Source: an uncultured Oscillibacter sp.
GTDB lineage: Bacteria > Bacillota > Clostridia > Oscillospirales > Oscillospiraceae
Assembly: GCF_910579365.1 (NCBI RefSeq)
Contig: NZ_CAJTUX010000096.1
Location: 1 to 7,310 of the forward strand
Direction: 5' to 3'
DNA length: 7,310 bases
Shown here in pieces: positions 1-6,910 of this stretch. A program made the position numbers and the translations under genes. Each line of letters starts with the position of its first letter. Position 1 is the stretch's first letter. The notes under the pieces are model-generated. The model had not been told where the DNA came from and did no database searches. It worked only from the letters and a program-made list of their open reading frames with translations.

Positions 1-2
1 GG

Positions 3-872
3 TTGGGGGAGGATAAGCCGCCTACCGTCCGGGGCCAGTTGGAGGGCTTGATCGACACCGCCCTCGATCAAGGCTGCAAGGATTTTGACAGCTTCCTCGC
101 CGCTATGAAAGTGGCGGGCGTGGAAGTAAAACAGGGCAAACATCTTGCGTTCAAAATTCCAAATGGCAAGAGGTTCGTCCGCTGTGATTCTCTTGGTGAC
201 GATTACACCGAAGCGGCGATTATAGAGCGAATTTCCGGCAAGAGGATTGTCGCACCCAGAGCAAAGTCAACGGTGAAGTCCAAGCCTAATTTGCTCATTG
301 ATATTCAAGCTAAAATGCAGCAGGCCAACTCTCCCGGATTCGAGCGGTGGGCAAAAATCTTCAACCTCAAAGAGATGGCAAAGACGGTCATCTACTTGCA
401 GGAAAAGGGTCTGACTGATTTTGGAGAATTGGAGAAAGCCTGTGATGCGGCGGCGCAGAAATTCAACGATTTGGGCGACCAGATGAAAGCCGCTGAACAA
501 AGAATGAAAGACATTTCCGAACTGCAACGGCACATTGGAACGTACTCCAAGACCCGCGAGGTCTATACCCAATACCGAAAACTGACAGGCTGGAAACAGG
601 CCAAGTTCTACGAACAGCATAGCAGAGAGATTGAAGATTGTAAAGAGGCGAAGCGTTATTTTAATTCCCTCGGTTTGACGAAGCTGCCGTCCATACAATC
701 GCTGAAACAGGAGTATGCCACCTTGTATGCCGAGAACAAAAAGCGGTATCCAGAATACAAGCAGGCCAAGGCAAAAATGATAGAACTTCTCACTGCCAAA
801 AACAACGTGGAGAGGATTTTGGGCGTGACCGAAAAAGAGAAAAATCGCAACCGCCAGCAGGGGGCGCGATGA
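3..872 (+). CDS. C-terminal part of ICE relaxase (MOBP-like mobilization nuclease), 5' end outside window
   Basis: Relaxases nick the origin of transfer and pilot the strand during conjugation. The frame is open to the left edge (the first codon seen is TTG, read as Leu), so this is only the tail of a longer protein and the catalytic His/Tyr domain is not visible. Residues 1-85 resemble the region after the nuclease domain in relaxases of Clostridia ICEs, including the pattern GKHLAFKIPNGKRFVR and LGDDYTEAAI. From about residue 115 to 275 the protein is Lys/Glu/Gln-rich, predicted helical and coiled-coil, with a charged end (KEKNRNRQQGAR), typical of these tails. The stop TGA overlaps an ATG (ATGA at 869-872), but the small frame beginning there is not convincing. 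The assignment to this family is from recognition of the tail pattern and was not tested by a search. Confidence 0.8.
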   Translation: MGEDKPPTVRGQLEGLIDTALDQGCKDFDSFLAAMKVAGVEVKQGKHLAFKIPNGKRFVRCDSLGDDYTEAAIIERISGKRIVAPRAKSTVKSKPNLLIDIQAKMQQANSPGFERWAKIFNLKEMAKTVIYLQEKGLTDFGELEKACDAAAQKFNDLGDQMKAAEQRMKDISELQRHIGTYSKTREVYTQYRKLTGWKQAKFYEQHSREIEDCKEAKRYFNSLGLTKLPSIQSLKQEYATLYAENKKRYPEYKQAKAKMIELLTAKNNVERILGVTEKEKNRNRQQGAR

Positions 873-920
873 TGATTTTTCTCTCCCTGCGGGTAACAGC
901 AGACGCCGGAGGCGGCTTAA

Positions 921-948
921 AAGGACCGGCGCAAATGCGTCGGTCCTT
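921..948 (-). terminator. Strong hairpin between convergent genes, probable terminator
   Basis: AAGGACCGGCGC (921-932) pairs with GCGTCGGTCCTT (937-948) over 12 bp with one G-U pair and an AAAT loop. Read on the minus strand the stem ends in CCTTTTAA, a short T run, so it could end the polyamine operon about 90 nt beyond the nspC stop. Read on the plus strand it lies 48 nt past the relaxase stop but is followed by TTACAGG, a poor U tract. The T run is short in both directions, so termination is inferred and the hairpin may instead have another role in the mobile element. Confidence 0.5.
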
Positions 949-956
949 ACAGGGGT

Positions 957-977
957 TTGGGGGCGATCAGCCACCAA
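957..977. repeat. Inverted repeat (hairpin 2 of 3 after the relaxase)
   Basis: TTGGGGGC (957-964) and GCCACCAA (970-977) form a 7-bp stem with one internal G-A mismatch and the loop GATCA. It follows the terminator-like hairpin by 8 nt and directly abuts the next, longer hairpin at 978. No T run follows on either strand, so it is not an intrinsic terminator by itself. Confidence 0.5.
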
Positions 978-1012
978 CAAGCACGTGTCGGTATATACCG
1001 GCGCATTGCTTG
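978..1012. repeat. Long imperfect hairpin with palindromic core, at edge of ICE-like sequence
   Basis: CAAGCACGTG and its imperfect partner GCATTGCTTG flank the perfect palindrome CGGTATATACCG (989-1000). The whole element folds into about 15 pairs with two G-U pairs, one mismatch and one bulged T, from 978 to 1012. Such arms are seen at processing sites of mobile elements and as DNA recognition sites; which applies here is not shown by the sequence. It marks roughly where the sequence changes from mobile-element DNA to the polyamine operon, whose last stop codon is 26 nt further on. Confidence 0.5.
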
Positions 1013-1037
1013 CCACTACTAAAAAGTCTTAATTTTA

Positions 1038-2249
1038 TCAACCCAAGCGTTGTTTGAAATCCGCATATCCAAAGGTTCGCAGACGTTGCAGTTTTCCGCT
1101 GTCATGTAAGACAAATATGTCTGGCAGTGGCATACCATTGAACGTATTGTTCTTACAGGTGGTATAGATCGCCATATCGCCAAACAGGAGAAGATCGCCC
1201 TCCCGCAACGGCGCGGCGAAACTGTAATCTCCGATAATGTCCCCGGCAAGACAGGTAGGCCCGCCCAGGCGGAAGGCGTGCGGCAGCGCCTCCGGTTTTC
1301 CCGCGCCATACAGCGGCGGACGGTAAGGCATCTCCAAAACATCCGGCATATGGCAGGCTGCGCTGGCGTCTAATATGGCAATCTGTATTTCGCCGTTTTG
1401 CAGCACGTCCAGCACTCTGGCCGCAAGATAGCCCGCATTCAACGCGCAGGCTTCCCCCGGTTCCAAATAGACTTGAACATCCCATTTTTCCTGTGCCGCA
1501 TTGACGCACCGTTCCAACCGGGGAATATCATATCCCGGACGGGTGATATGATGCCCGCCGCCGAAGTTGAGCCATTTCATCTTGGGAAGCACATCGCCGA
1601 ACCGCTCCTCTACAGCTCTCAGCGTGACATCCAATGCGTCAGCATCTTGCTCACAAAGGGTATGGAAATGTAAGCCGTCCAAAAGGGCCAGCAGCTGCGG
1701 TGTAATCCCTGCGTCCCATTGAGTGCGGGTAGTTCCCAAGCGGCTGCCGGGAGCGCAGGGATCATAGATGGCATGTCCTTCCTGAGTAGAACACTCCGGA
1801 TTGATGCGCAGACCGATGCTTTTTCCGGCATCTCTGGCGAGGGGACCGAACCGCTCCAGCTGACGCGGGGAGTTGAACACGATATGATCCGCATATTCCA
1901 GTAGTTCCTCAAATTCATCCGCCCGATATGCTCCGCAGAAAACATGGACTTCTTTTCCCGGCATTTCCTCCCGGCCTAACCGGGCCTCATACAGCCCGCT
2001 GGCCTCTGTCCCAGCCAGATAGGGAGCCAGAACAGGATACAGGCTGTAATTAGAAAACGCTTTCTGCGCCAGCAAAATTTTACAGCCGGTGCGCTCCGCT
2101 ACTCCCGCCAAAATTTCACCGTTCCGGAGGAGCATGGCATCATCCAGGATGTAGCATGGTGTGGGCAGTTCGCCAAACAGTTCTTGCGGGGACAAACCGC
2201 CCAGGCCCGTGAAGGCTGGGCGGCTTTCTTTCATACCGCAATTTTCCAT
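1038..2249 (-). CDS. nspC: Carboxynorspermidine / carboxyspermidine decarboxylase (PLP, fold type III)
   Basis: This enzyme removes the carboxyl group from carboxyspermidine (or carboxynorspermidine), the last step of the aspartate-semialdehyde route to spermidine. Assuming the ATG at 2249 it has 403 residues, normal for the family. The PLP lysine is in LLAQKAF (K63), as in other alanine-racemase-fold decarboxylases. HFHTLCEQ (about 194-201), the Gly-rich FGGGHH phosphate-binding turn (229-234), EPGEA (263-267) and GPTCLAGD (330-337, with the conserved active-site Cys and Asp) are all present. A TTG sits directly before the ATG, but the ATG overlaps the dehydrogenase stop (TGATG), which favours translational coupling; only a weak GGTGG lies upstream. 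It is the last gene of the operon. The exact substrate (C7 or C8 triamine precursor) cannot be told from sequence; spermidine is expected because putrescine is made by the same operon. Confidence 0.93.
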   Translation of the reverse strand: MENCGMKESRPAFTGLGGLSPQELFGELPTPCYILDDAMLLRNGEILAGVAERTGCKILLAQKAFSNYSLYPVLAPYLAGTEASGLYEARLGREEMPGKEVHVFCGAYRADEFEELLEYADHIVFNSPRQLERFGPLARDAGKSIGLRINPECSTQEGHAIYDPCAPGSRLGTTRTQWDAGITPQLLALLDGLHFHTLCEQDADALDVTLRAVEERFGDVLPKMKWLNFGGGHHITRPGYDIPRLERCVNAAQEKWDVQVYLEPGEACALNAGYLAARVLDVLQNGEIQIAILDASAACHMPDVLEMPYRPPLYGAGKPEALPHAFRLGGPTCLAGDIIGDYSFAAPLREGDLLLFGDMAIYTTCKNNTFNGMPLPDIFVLHDSGKLQRLRTFGYADFKQRLG

Positions 2250-3508
2250 CAATCCACCAGGACCGGCGTCCGGCTCTCGCTCCTGGGCAGACCGTACTTA
2301 TCCAGCGCAGTCAGGAAGGGATCAGGATCGAACTCCTCCACCGTGTAGACTCCCGGCTTGCTCCATTTCCCGGTCAGCAGCATCAGCGCACCGCACATGG
2401 CGGGTACGCCGGTGGTATAGCTGATGGCCTGACTGCCCACCTCCCGGAAGCACTCCTGGTGGTCGCAGACATTGTAGATGTAATAGGTCTTGTCTTGACC
2501 GTCTTTCTTGCCGGTAAAGATGCAGCCGATGTTGGTTTTTCCCTTTGTCCGGGGACCCAAGCTGGCCGGATCGGGCAGCAGAGCTTTCAGAAACTTGATC
2601 GGTACGATCTGCTGTCCCTCAAATTCCACCGGGCTGGTGGACAGCATCCCCACATTCTCCAGGCAGCGCATATGATCCAGGTAGCTCTGTCCAAAGGTCA
2701 TAAAGAAGCGGATGCGCTGTACCTCCGGAATATTCAGAGCCAGACTCTCAATCTCCTCGTGGTGGAGCAGGTACATATCCTTGCGGCCCACCTGGTCGAA
2801 GTCGTATTCCCGCTTGATGCTCATAGGGGGGATTTCCACCCAGTGTCCGTCCTCCCAATAGCTTCCGGGAGCGGAAACCTCCCGCAGATTGACCTCCGGG
2901 TTGAAGTTGGTGGCAAAGGCGTAGCCGTGGTCGCCGCCGTTGCAGTCCAGAATGTCTATGGTGTCAATGGCATCAAACTCATGCTTCTTGGCATAGGCGC
3001 AGTAGGCTTGGGTCACGCCGGGATCGAAGCCGCAGCCCAGCAACGCCGTCAGACCCGCTTCCTCGAATTTCTTCCGGTAGGCCCACTGCCAACTGTAGTC
3101 GAAGTAGGCGGAGAAGCCTGCCTCCTTGCACCGCTTTTCATAAATGGCCCGCCATTCCGGATCATCTGTGTCCTCCGGCTCGTAGTTTGCGGTGTCCATG
3201 TAGTTGACCCCGCAGGCCAGACAGGCATCCATAATGGTCAGGTCCTGATAGGGCAGGGCGATGTTCATCACCAGATCGGGTTTGTATGCGCGGATGAGGT
3301 CAATGACCTGCCGCACATCATCCGCATCCACCTGGGCGGTGGTGATTTTGGTAGCGGTCTTTGGCGCCAGCTCTGCGGCCAACTTGTCGCACTTGGATTT
3401 CGTGCGGCTGGCAATGCACAGTTCGCTAAACACCTCGCTGACCTGACAGCATTTGTGGATAGCAACGGACGCGACACCGCCGCAGCCAATAACAAGAACT
3501 TTGCTCAT
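2249..3508 (-). CDS. Carboxynorspermidine / carboxyspermidine dehydrogenase (saccharopine dehydrogenase family)
   Basis: This NAD(P)H-dependent enzyme condenses aspartate beta-semialdehyde with a diamine (putrescine here, giving carboxyspermidine) and reduces the Schiff base. At 419 residues it is full length. It starts with a Rossmann nucleotide-binding turn, VLVIGCGGVAS (residues 4-14), followed by CIASRTKSK (31-39), where cofactor preference is read. NYMDTANYE (102-110) and LLGCGFDPGVTQAYCAYA (156-173) are typical of the Lys9/saccharopine dehydrogenase-like fold used by this enzyme. The ATG at 3508 has AAAGGAG 10 nt upstream, and the gene starts 18 nt after speB. Without context it could be called a saccharopine (lysine-pathway) dehydrogenase; the nspC gene overlapping its stop makes the polyamine assignment much stronger. 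Confidence 0.92.
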   Translation of the reverse strand: MSKVLVIGCGGVASVAIHKCCQVSEVFSELCIASRTKSKCDKLAAELAPKTATKITTAQVDADDVRQVIDLIRAYKPDLVMNIALPYQDLTIMDACLACGVNYMDTANYEPEDTDDPEWRAIYEKRCKEAGFSAYFDYSWQWAYRKKFEEAGLTALLGCGFDPGVTQAYCAYAKKHEFDAIDTIDILDCNGGDHGYAFATNFNPEVNLREVSAPGSYWEDGHWVEIPPMSIKREYDFDQVGRKDMYLLHHEEIESLALNIPEVQRIRFFMTFGQSYLDHMRCLENVGMLSTSPVEFEGQQIVPIKFLKALLPDPASLGPRTKGKTNIGCIFTGKKDGQDKTYYIYNVCDHQECFREVGSQAISYTTGVPAMCGALMLLTGKWSKPGVYTVEEFDPDPFLTALDKYGLPRSESRTPVLVD

Positions 3509-3526
3509 GTTGGGTAATCTCCTTTA

Positions 3527-4393
3527 TCAAAATTGGTTTTTATATAAAGCGAGGATCAATTCCCGCAGTACCTTACAAGCAGTGGCGGTAGATACGCCGC
3601 TGGTGTCCAGCATAGGGGCCAGTTCGTTGACATCAGCTCCCACCACATGGGCGGTGCAAACCGTCTGGATGGCCGCCAGCAGCTGAAGAAAACGAACGCC
3701 GCCCGCCTCCGGCGTACCCGTTCCGGGAAAGGTGGAGGGGTCCAGACAATCCAGATCAACGGTGAGATAGACGGGCGTTTCCCGCTCTCGCAGGGCAGAA
3801 ACGGTTTCTTCCAGTCCGTCAAAGGAAAAGAAATGCAGATCTGTGTGTTCTTTGGCAAATTGGAACTCATCCCGTTCTCCGCTGCGGATGCAAAACTGGT
3901 GGATACATCCATCTCCCAGCAGTTCATGACAGCGCCGCAGGACGCAGGCATGGGACAGCTTTGCCCCCAGATAGTCATCCCGCAGATCGGCGTGGGCATC
4001 GAAATGGACGATGTGGAGGTCCGGATACTGCTTCACCATCGTCCGCACCGCCCCCAGTGTGACCAGATGCTCGCCACCCAGCAGCAGAGGAAATTTCCCG
4101 TCCCGCAATATACCGGCGGCACGGTTTTCAATATCCGCCAGTGCCGTCTCCGCGCTGCCGAAGCACAGTTCTATGTCTCCGCTGTCGAATACAGCACAGT
4201 CCGTTAAATCGGCATTCTGGTAGGGACTGTAGGTTTCCAGCCCGAAGCTCTCGTGCCGCATAGCGGCGGGACCAAACCGTGCGCCGGGCCGGAAACTGGT
4301 AGTAGAGTCGAAGGGCGCACCATAGAGGACGATTCGCGCCCGGTCATATTTGCAGTCACAGCCGACAAAATTCTCGATATTTGGTTTCAGCAT
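3527..4393 (-). CDS. speB: Agmatinase (agmatine ureohydrolase, arginase family)
   Basis: Agmatinase hydrolyses agmatine to putrescine and urea with a binuclear Mn centre. The 288-residue protein has the full set of ureohydrolase metal ligands: H109 in GGEHLVTLG, D132, H134 and D136 in FDAHADLRDDY, and D213 and D215 in TVDLDCLDPS. The N-terminal GAPFDSTTSFRPGARFGP (25-42) and GTGTPEAGG (224-232) are typical of agmatinases. The start ATG lies 3 nt after the speE stop with GGAGG 8 nt upstream, inside the end of speE, so the two are translationally linked. Arginase and other amidinohydrolases share the fold; the flanking arginine decarboxylase and spermidine genes make agmatine the expected substrate. 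It is the step that feeds putrescine to both triamine routes encoded here. Confidence 0.95.
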   Translation of the reverse strand: MLKPNIENFVGCDCKYDRARIVLYGAPFDSTTSFRPGARFGPAAMRHESFGLETYSPYQNADLTDCAVFDSGDIELCFGSAETALADIENRAAGILRDGKFPLLLGGEHLVTLGAVRTMVKQYPDLHIVHFDAHADLRDDYLGAKLSHACVLRRCHELLGDGCIHQFCIRSGERDEFQFAKEHTDLHFFSFDGLEETVSALRERETPVYLTVDLDCLDPSTFPGTGTPEAGGVRFLQLLAAIQTVCTAHVVGADVNELAPMLDTSGVSTATACKVLRELILALYKNQF

Positions 4394-4396
4394 GGT

Positions 4397-5251
4397 CTAT
4401 TCCTCCACCTCCCGCAGCATCTCCTCCAAAAATGCGGGCAGGCAGAACGCGCCAATATGGAGCTTGGGGGTGTAGTAGCGCGTGTGCAGGTTCAGCTTCC
4501 GCCACGCCTCCGTGTCCAAATCGTTGGTTGGGTGGTATTTCTTGCTGGCAAACCCGAACAGCCAGTAGCCCGCCGCATAAGTGGGGATGTGGGCCTGGTA
4601 CACCCGGCTGATTGGAAAGGTGTTGACAATGCGCTTGTGACTGCGCTGCATGGCCTCGGCATCTTCGGCGTAGAAGGGGCTGCCCTGCTGGTTGACCATG
4701 ATCCCATCATCGCGCAGCGCATTGTGGCAGCTTCCGTAAAACTCCCGGGTGAACAGCCCCTCGGAGGGGCCGAAGGGATCGGTGGAGTCTACGATGATGA
4801 GGTCGTAGGCCGTCTCCCGCCGCCGGATAAATTTCAGCGCATTCTCAAAGTGGATATGTACCCGCCGGTCGTCCATCCGGCAGGCGTTGCTGGGCAGATA
4901 GGTCCGGCAGGCCTCCACCACCTGGGGGTCCATCTCCACCAAGTCGATGCACTCTACCCGGTCATACCGGGTCAGCTCCCGCACCACGCCGCCGTCCCCC
5001 GCGCCGATGACCAATATGTCCTTGATGCCGGGATGCACTGCCATGGGCACATGGGTGATCATCTCATCGTAGATGAATTCGTCCCGCTCCGTCAGCATCA
5101 CGTTGCCGTCCAGGGTCAGCACCCGGCCAAACTCCGGCGTCTCGAAAATGTCGATGCGTTGATAGTCACTCTGTTTGGAGTAAAGATGCCGGTCGACCCG
5201 GATGCTGTGCTTCACATCCGGCGTATGGAATTCGCTGAACCACATTTCCAT
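4397..5251 (-). CDS. speE: Spermidine synthase family aminopropyltransferase
   Basis: Family members move an aminopropyl group from decarboxylated S-adenosylmethionine to putrescine (or another amine). The 284-residue length is normal. The N-terminal beta domain (1-60) ends in the substrate segment DEFIYDEMITHVPM (57-70). The cofactor site is VIGAGDGGVVRE (81-92), with the ribose-binding acid in DLVEMDP (103-109). The gatekeeping/catalytic loop is VDSTDPFGPSEGLF (154-167), with D155 and D158 as the expected catalytic acids, and YAAGYWLFGFASK (225-237) completes the fold. The start ATG at 5251 has AAAGGAG 6 nt upstream and lies 15 nt after the speA stop. No speD (SAM decarboxylase) is in this operon, while a second, SAM-independent route to spermidine is; SpeE may use dcSAM made elsewhere, or act on another amine. 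Confidence 0.93.
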   Translation of the reverse strand: MEMWFSEFHTPDVKHSIRVDRHLYSKQSDYQRIDIFETPEFGRVLTLDGNVMLTERDEFIYDEMITHVPMAVHPGIKDILVIGAGDGGVVRELTRYDRVECIDLVEMDPQVVEACRTYLPSNACRMDDRRVHIHFENALKFIRRRETAYDLIIVDSTDPFGPSEGLFTREFYGSCHNALRDDGIMVNQQGSPFYAEDAEAMQRSHKRIVNTFPISRVYQAHIPTYAAGYWLFGFASKKYHPTNDLDTEAWRKLNLHTRYYTPKLHIGAFCLPAFLEEMLREVEE

Positions 5252-5266
5252 AAGCTGCTCCTTTCA

Positions 5267-6727
5267 TCATACCAGAACATTCAGATACTCCAAATCCGGG
5301 TCCTCCGGCCCGGTCATGCTGCATCCCTTGTCCTTTGCGTAGCGGATATGCTCCAATATTTCCGCAGTGACCCGTTCTCCGGGAGCCAGCAGAGGTATTC
5401 CCGGCGGGTAGCACATGACAAACTCGCTGCACACCCTGCCCTTTGCCTCCGCCAGAGGGAGGCTGACCTTCTCCGCATAGAACGCCTCCTGGGGGCTGGA
5501 CACTACCTCCGGCTCCACATATTCCTGGCTCAGAAGGCCCGTCCGGTCCTTCTGATAGCGCCGGCGTATCTCAGCCAGGGCGCTGACCAGCCGCTCCACC
5601 TCCTGGGGCCTGTCCCCTATCGAGAGATAGGCCAAAATGTTGCCGATGTCGCCAAACTCGATTTGAATGTCATACTCATCACGCAGGATGTCATACACCT
5701 CAATGCCCGCCAGTCCAATGTCCAACGTGTGGACGCTGAGTTTGGTGGTATCAAAGTCGAATATGGAGTCTCCGTTCATCAGCTCTCGGCCAAAGGCATA
5801 GTAGCCGCCCACGATGTTAATCTCCTGCCGGGCGTACTCGGCCATGTCCGCCACCTGGTGAAACACCTTCCGGCCGCGCAGGGCCAGGTTGCGGCGGCTG
5901 ATGTCCAGGCTGGACATCAGGAGGTAGCTGCCCGAAGTGGTCTGAGTCAGATTGATGATTTGACGGACATACCCCGCATGAACGTCGGGTCCCACCAGCA
6001 GCAGGCTGGACTGGGTCAGACTGCCGCCGCTCTTGTGCATGGATACCGAGGCCATATCCGCTCCTGCCGCCATAGCGGACATCGGAAGCCCGCCGCCAAA
6101 ATAGAAATGCGTCCCATGGGCCTCGTCGGCCAAACAGCGCATCCCGGCTTCATGGGCCATTCGGACAATGGCCCGCAGGTCGCTGCAAACACCGTAATAG
6201 GTCGGATTGTTTACCAGCACAGCCACGGCGTTGGGATGTTCGGCAATGGCTTTGGCAATCTGATTCCGCCGCATTCCCAGGGAGATGCCCAGGCGCTGAT
6301 CCACCTCCGGATTGACATACACCGGAACCGCGCCGCACAGAACCAGTGCGTTGATGACGCTTTTATGGACGTTGCGAGGCAGGATGATTTCATCCCCACG
6401 CTTGCAGGTGGCCAGTACCATACTCTGTACGGAGCTGGTGGTTCCGCCCACCATGAGAAAAGCTTGGGCCGCGCCAAAGGCGTCCGCCGCCAGTTCTTCC
6501 GCCTCCCGGATCACCGATACCGGGTGGCAGAGATTGTCCAGGGGCTTCATGCTGTTTACATCCACCCCCACGCACTGCTGACCCAGGAAAGCGGTTAGCT
6601 CGGGATTTCCCCGCCCTCGCTTGTGTCCCGGCACGTCGAATGGAACCACCCGCATTTGCCGGAACGCTTCCAACGCCTCATAAATGGGCGCACGGCTTTG
6701 ATTTGGATGCGCTTGAGGATTGTTCAA
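5267..6727 (-). CDS. speA: Arginine decarboxylase, Gram-positive SpeA type (Orn/Lys/Arg decarboxylase, PLP fold I)
   Basis: The expected reaction is arginine to agmatine, the first step of the pathway. With the TTG start at 6727 it has 486 residues, the usual size of the Bacillus SpeA-like short form. Visible landmarks: VPFDVPGHKRGRGNPEL near residue 28-44, LMVGGTTSSVQS (91-102) holding the PLP phosphate, ADEAHGTHF (200-208) with the ring-binding Asp, and SMHKSGGSLTQSS (229-241), where K232 forms the Schiff base. The C-terminal domain contains YPPGIPLLAPGE (440-451). The start was chosen because AAGGAG lies 11 nt upstream and homology begins just after it. The frame stays open upstream to 6862, with an ATG at 6808, but that would place the leader terminator inside the gene. 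Lysine or ornithine decarboxylation is possible from fold alone; agmatinase in the same operon argues for arginine. It is the first gene of the operon. Confidence 0.93.
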   Translation of the reverse strand: MNNPQAHPNQSRAPIYEALEAFRQMRVVPFDVPGHKRGRGNPELTAFLGQQCVGVDVNSMKPLDNLCHPVSVIREAEELAADAFGAAQAFLMVGGTTSSVQSMVLATCKRGDEIILPRNVHKSVINALVLCGAVPVYVNPEVDQRLGISLGMRRNQIAKAIAEHPNAVAVLVNNPTYYGVCSDLRAIVRMAHEAGMRCLADEAHGTHFYFGGGLPMSAMAAGADMASVSMHKSGGSLTQSSLLLVGPDVHAGYVRQIINLTQTTSGSYLLMSSLDISRRNLALRGRKVFHQVADMAEYARQEINIVGGYYAFGRELMNGDSIFDFDTTKLSVHTLDIGLAGIEVYDILRDEYDIQIEFGDIGNILAYLSIGDRPQEVERLVSALAEIRRRYQKDRTGLLSQEYVEPEVVSSPQEAFYAEKVSLPLAEAKGRVCSEFVMCYPPGIPLLAPGERVTAEILEHIRYAKDKGCSMTGPEDPDLEYLNVLV

Positions 6728-6738
6728 TTTCTTTCCCA

Positions 6739-6744
6739 CTCCTT
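6739..6744 (-). promoter_or_regulatory. Shine-Dalgarno that sets the speA start
   Basis: AAGGAG on the minus strand lies 11 nt before the TTG at 6727. It is the only good ribosome binding site in the leader; neither the upstream in-frame ATG at 6808 nor the TTG at 6862 has one at proper spacing. It starts 16 nt after the U tract of the leader terminator, so it would be transcribed only when the terminator is passed. Confidence 0.7.
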
Positions 6745-6760
6745 CTTCCTGAATGTTGGC

Positions 6761-6802
6761 AAAAACAAAACCGCAAGCTGCACGTTTTGCACAGCTTGCG
6801 GT
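6761..6802 (-). terminator. Intrinsic terminator in the speA leader (attenuator candidate)
   Basis: On the minus strand ACCGCAAGCTG (6802-6792) and CAGCTTGCGGT (6780-6770) form a perfect 11-bp GC-rich stem with an 11-nt loop, followed at once by TTTGTTTTTG. This is a textbook intrinsic terminator, yet it sits 34 nt before the speA start and about 350 nt after the operon promoter. No minus-strand gene lies upstream for it to terminate within the window, so premature termination of the operon transcript (attenuation) is the simplest reading. The 5' arm carries CCGCAA, which is complementary to TTGCGG at 6851-6846, giving a possible but short antiterminator pairing. Confidence 0.8.
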
Positions 6803-6827
6803 AATCATCTGATAAACTTCGAGCCTT

Positions 6828-6884
6828 CCGTTTTCTACCCAATATCCGCAACCGGGAAACAATACAAAGAATGAGGGAAAACGG
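6828..6884 (-). other. Secondary stem in leader between structured RNA and terminator
   Basis: On the minus strand CCGTTTTC (6884-6877) pairs perfectly with GAAAACGG (6835-6828), 8 bp. The 41-nt loop holds TTGCGG (6851-6846), which could alternatively pair with the CCGCAA of the terminator's 5' arm. The order (stem, loop with complementary bases, terminator) suits a switch between two folds, but this is inferred from pairing only. Confidence 0.4.
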
Positions 6885-6910
6885 GGAAAGAAGGAGTTCA
6901 GATAAGACGG

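Noticed and set aside
267..1016. Minus-strand frame of 249 codons opposite the relaxase
   Set aside because: The plus strand codes for a recognisable relaxase tail, and the minus frame also crosses the hairpin cluster.
869..1057. Small plus-strand frame of 62 codons overlapping the relaxase stop (ATGA), with AGGGGG upstream
   Set aside because: It runs straight through all three hairpins and into the antisense end of nspC, has no recognisable domain, and its composition looks non-coding. A ribosome site is present, so it is not fully excluded.
2459..3517. Plus-strand open frame of 352 codons opposite the dehydrogenase gene
   Set aside because: Same reason: mirror of a strongly coding strand with no family resemblance.
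4253..6598. Very long plus-strand open frame (781 codons) opposite speE and speA
   Set aside because: It is antisense to two well-supported enzymes and its His/Gln/Val-rich translation has no domain. It follows from the GC-rich codon pattern of the real genes.
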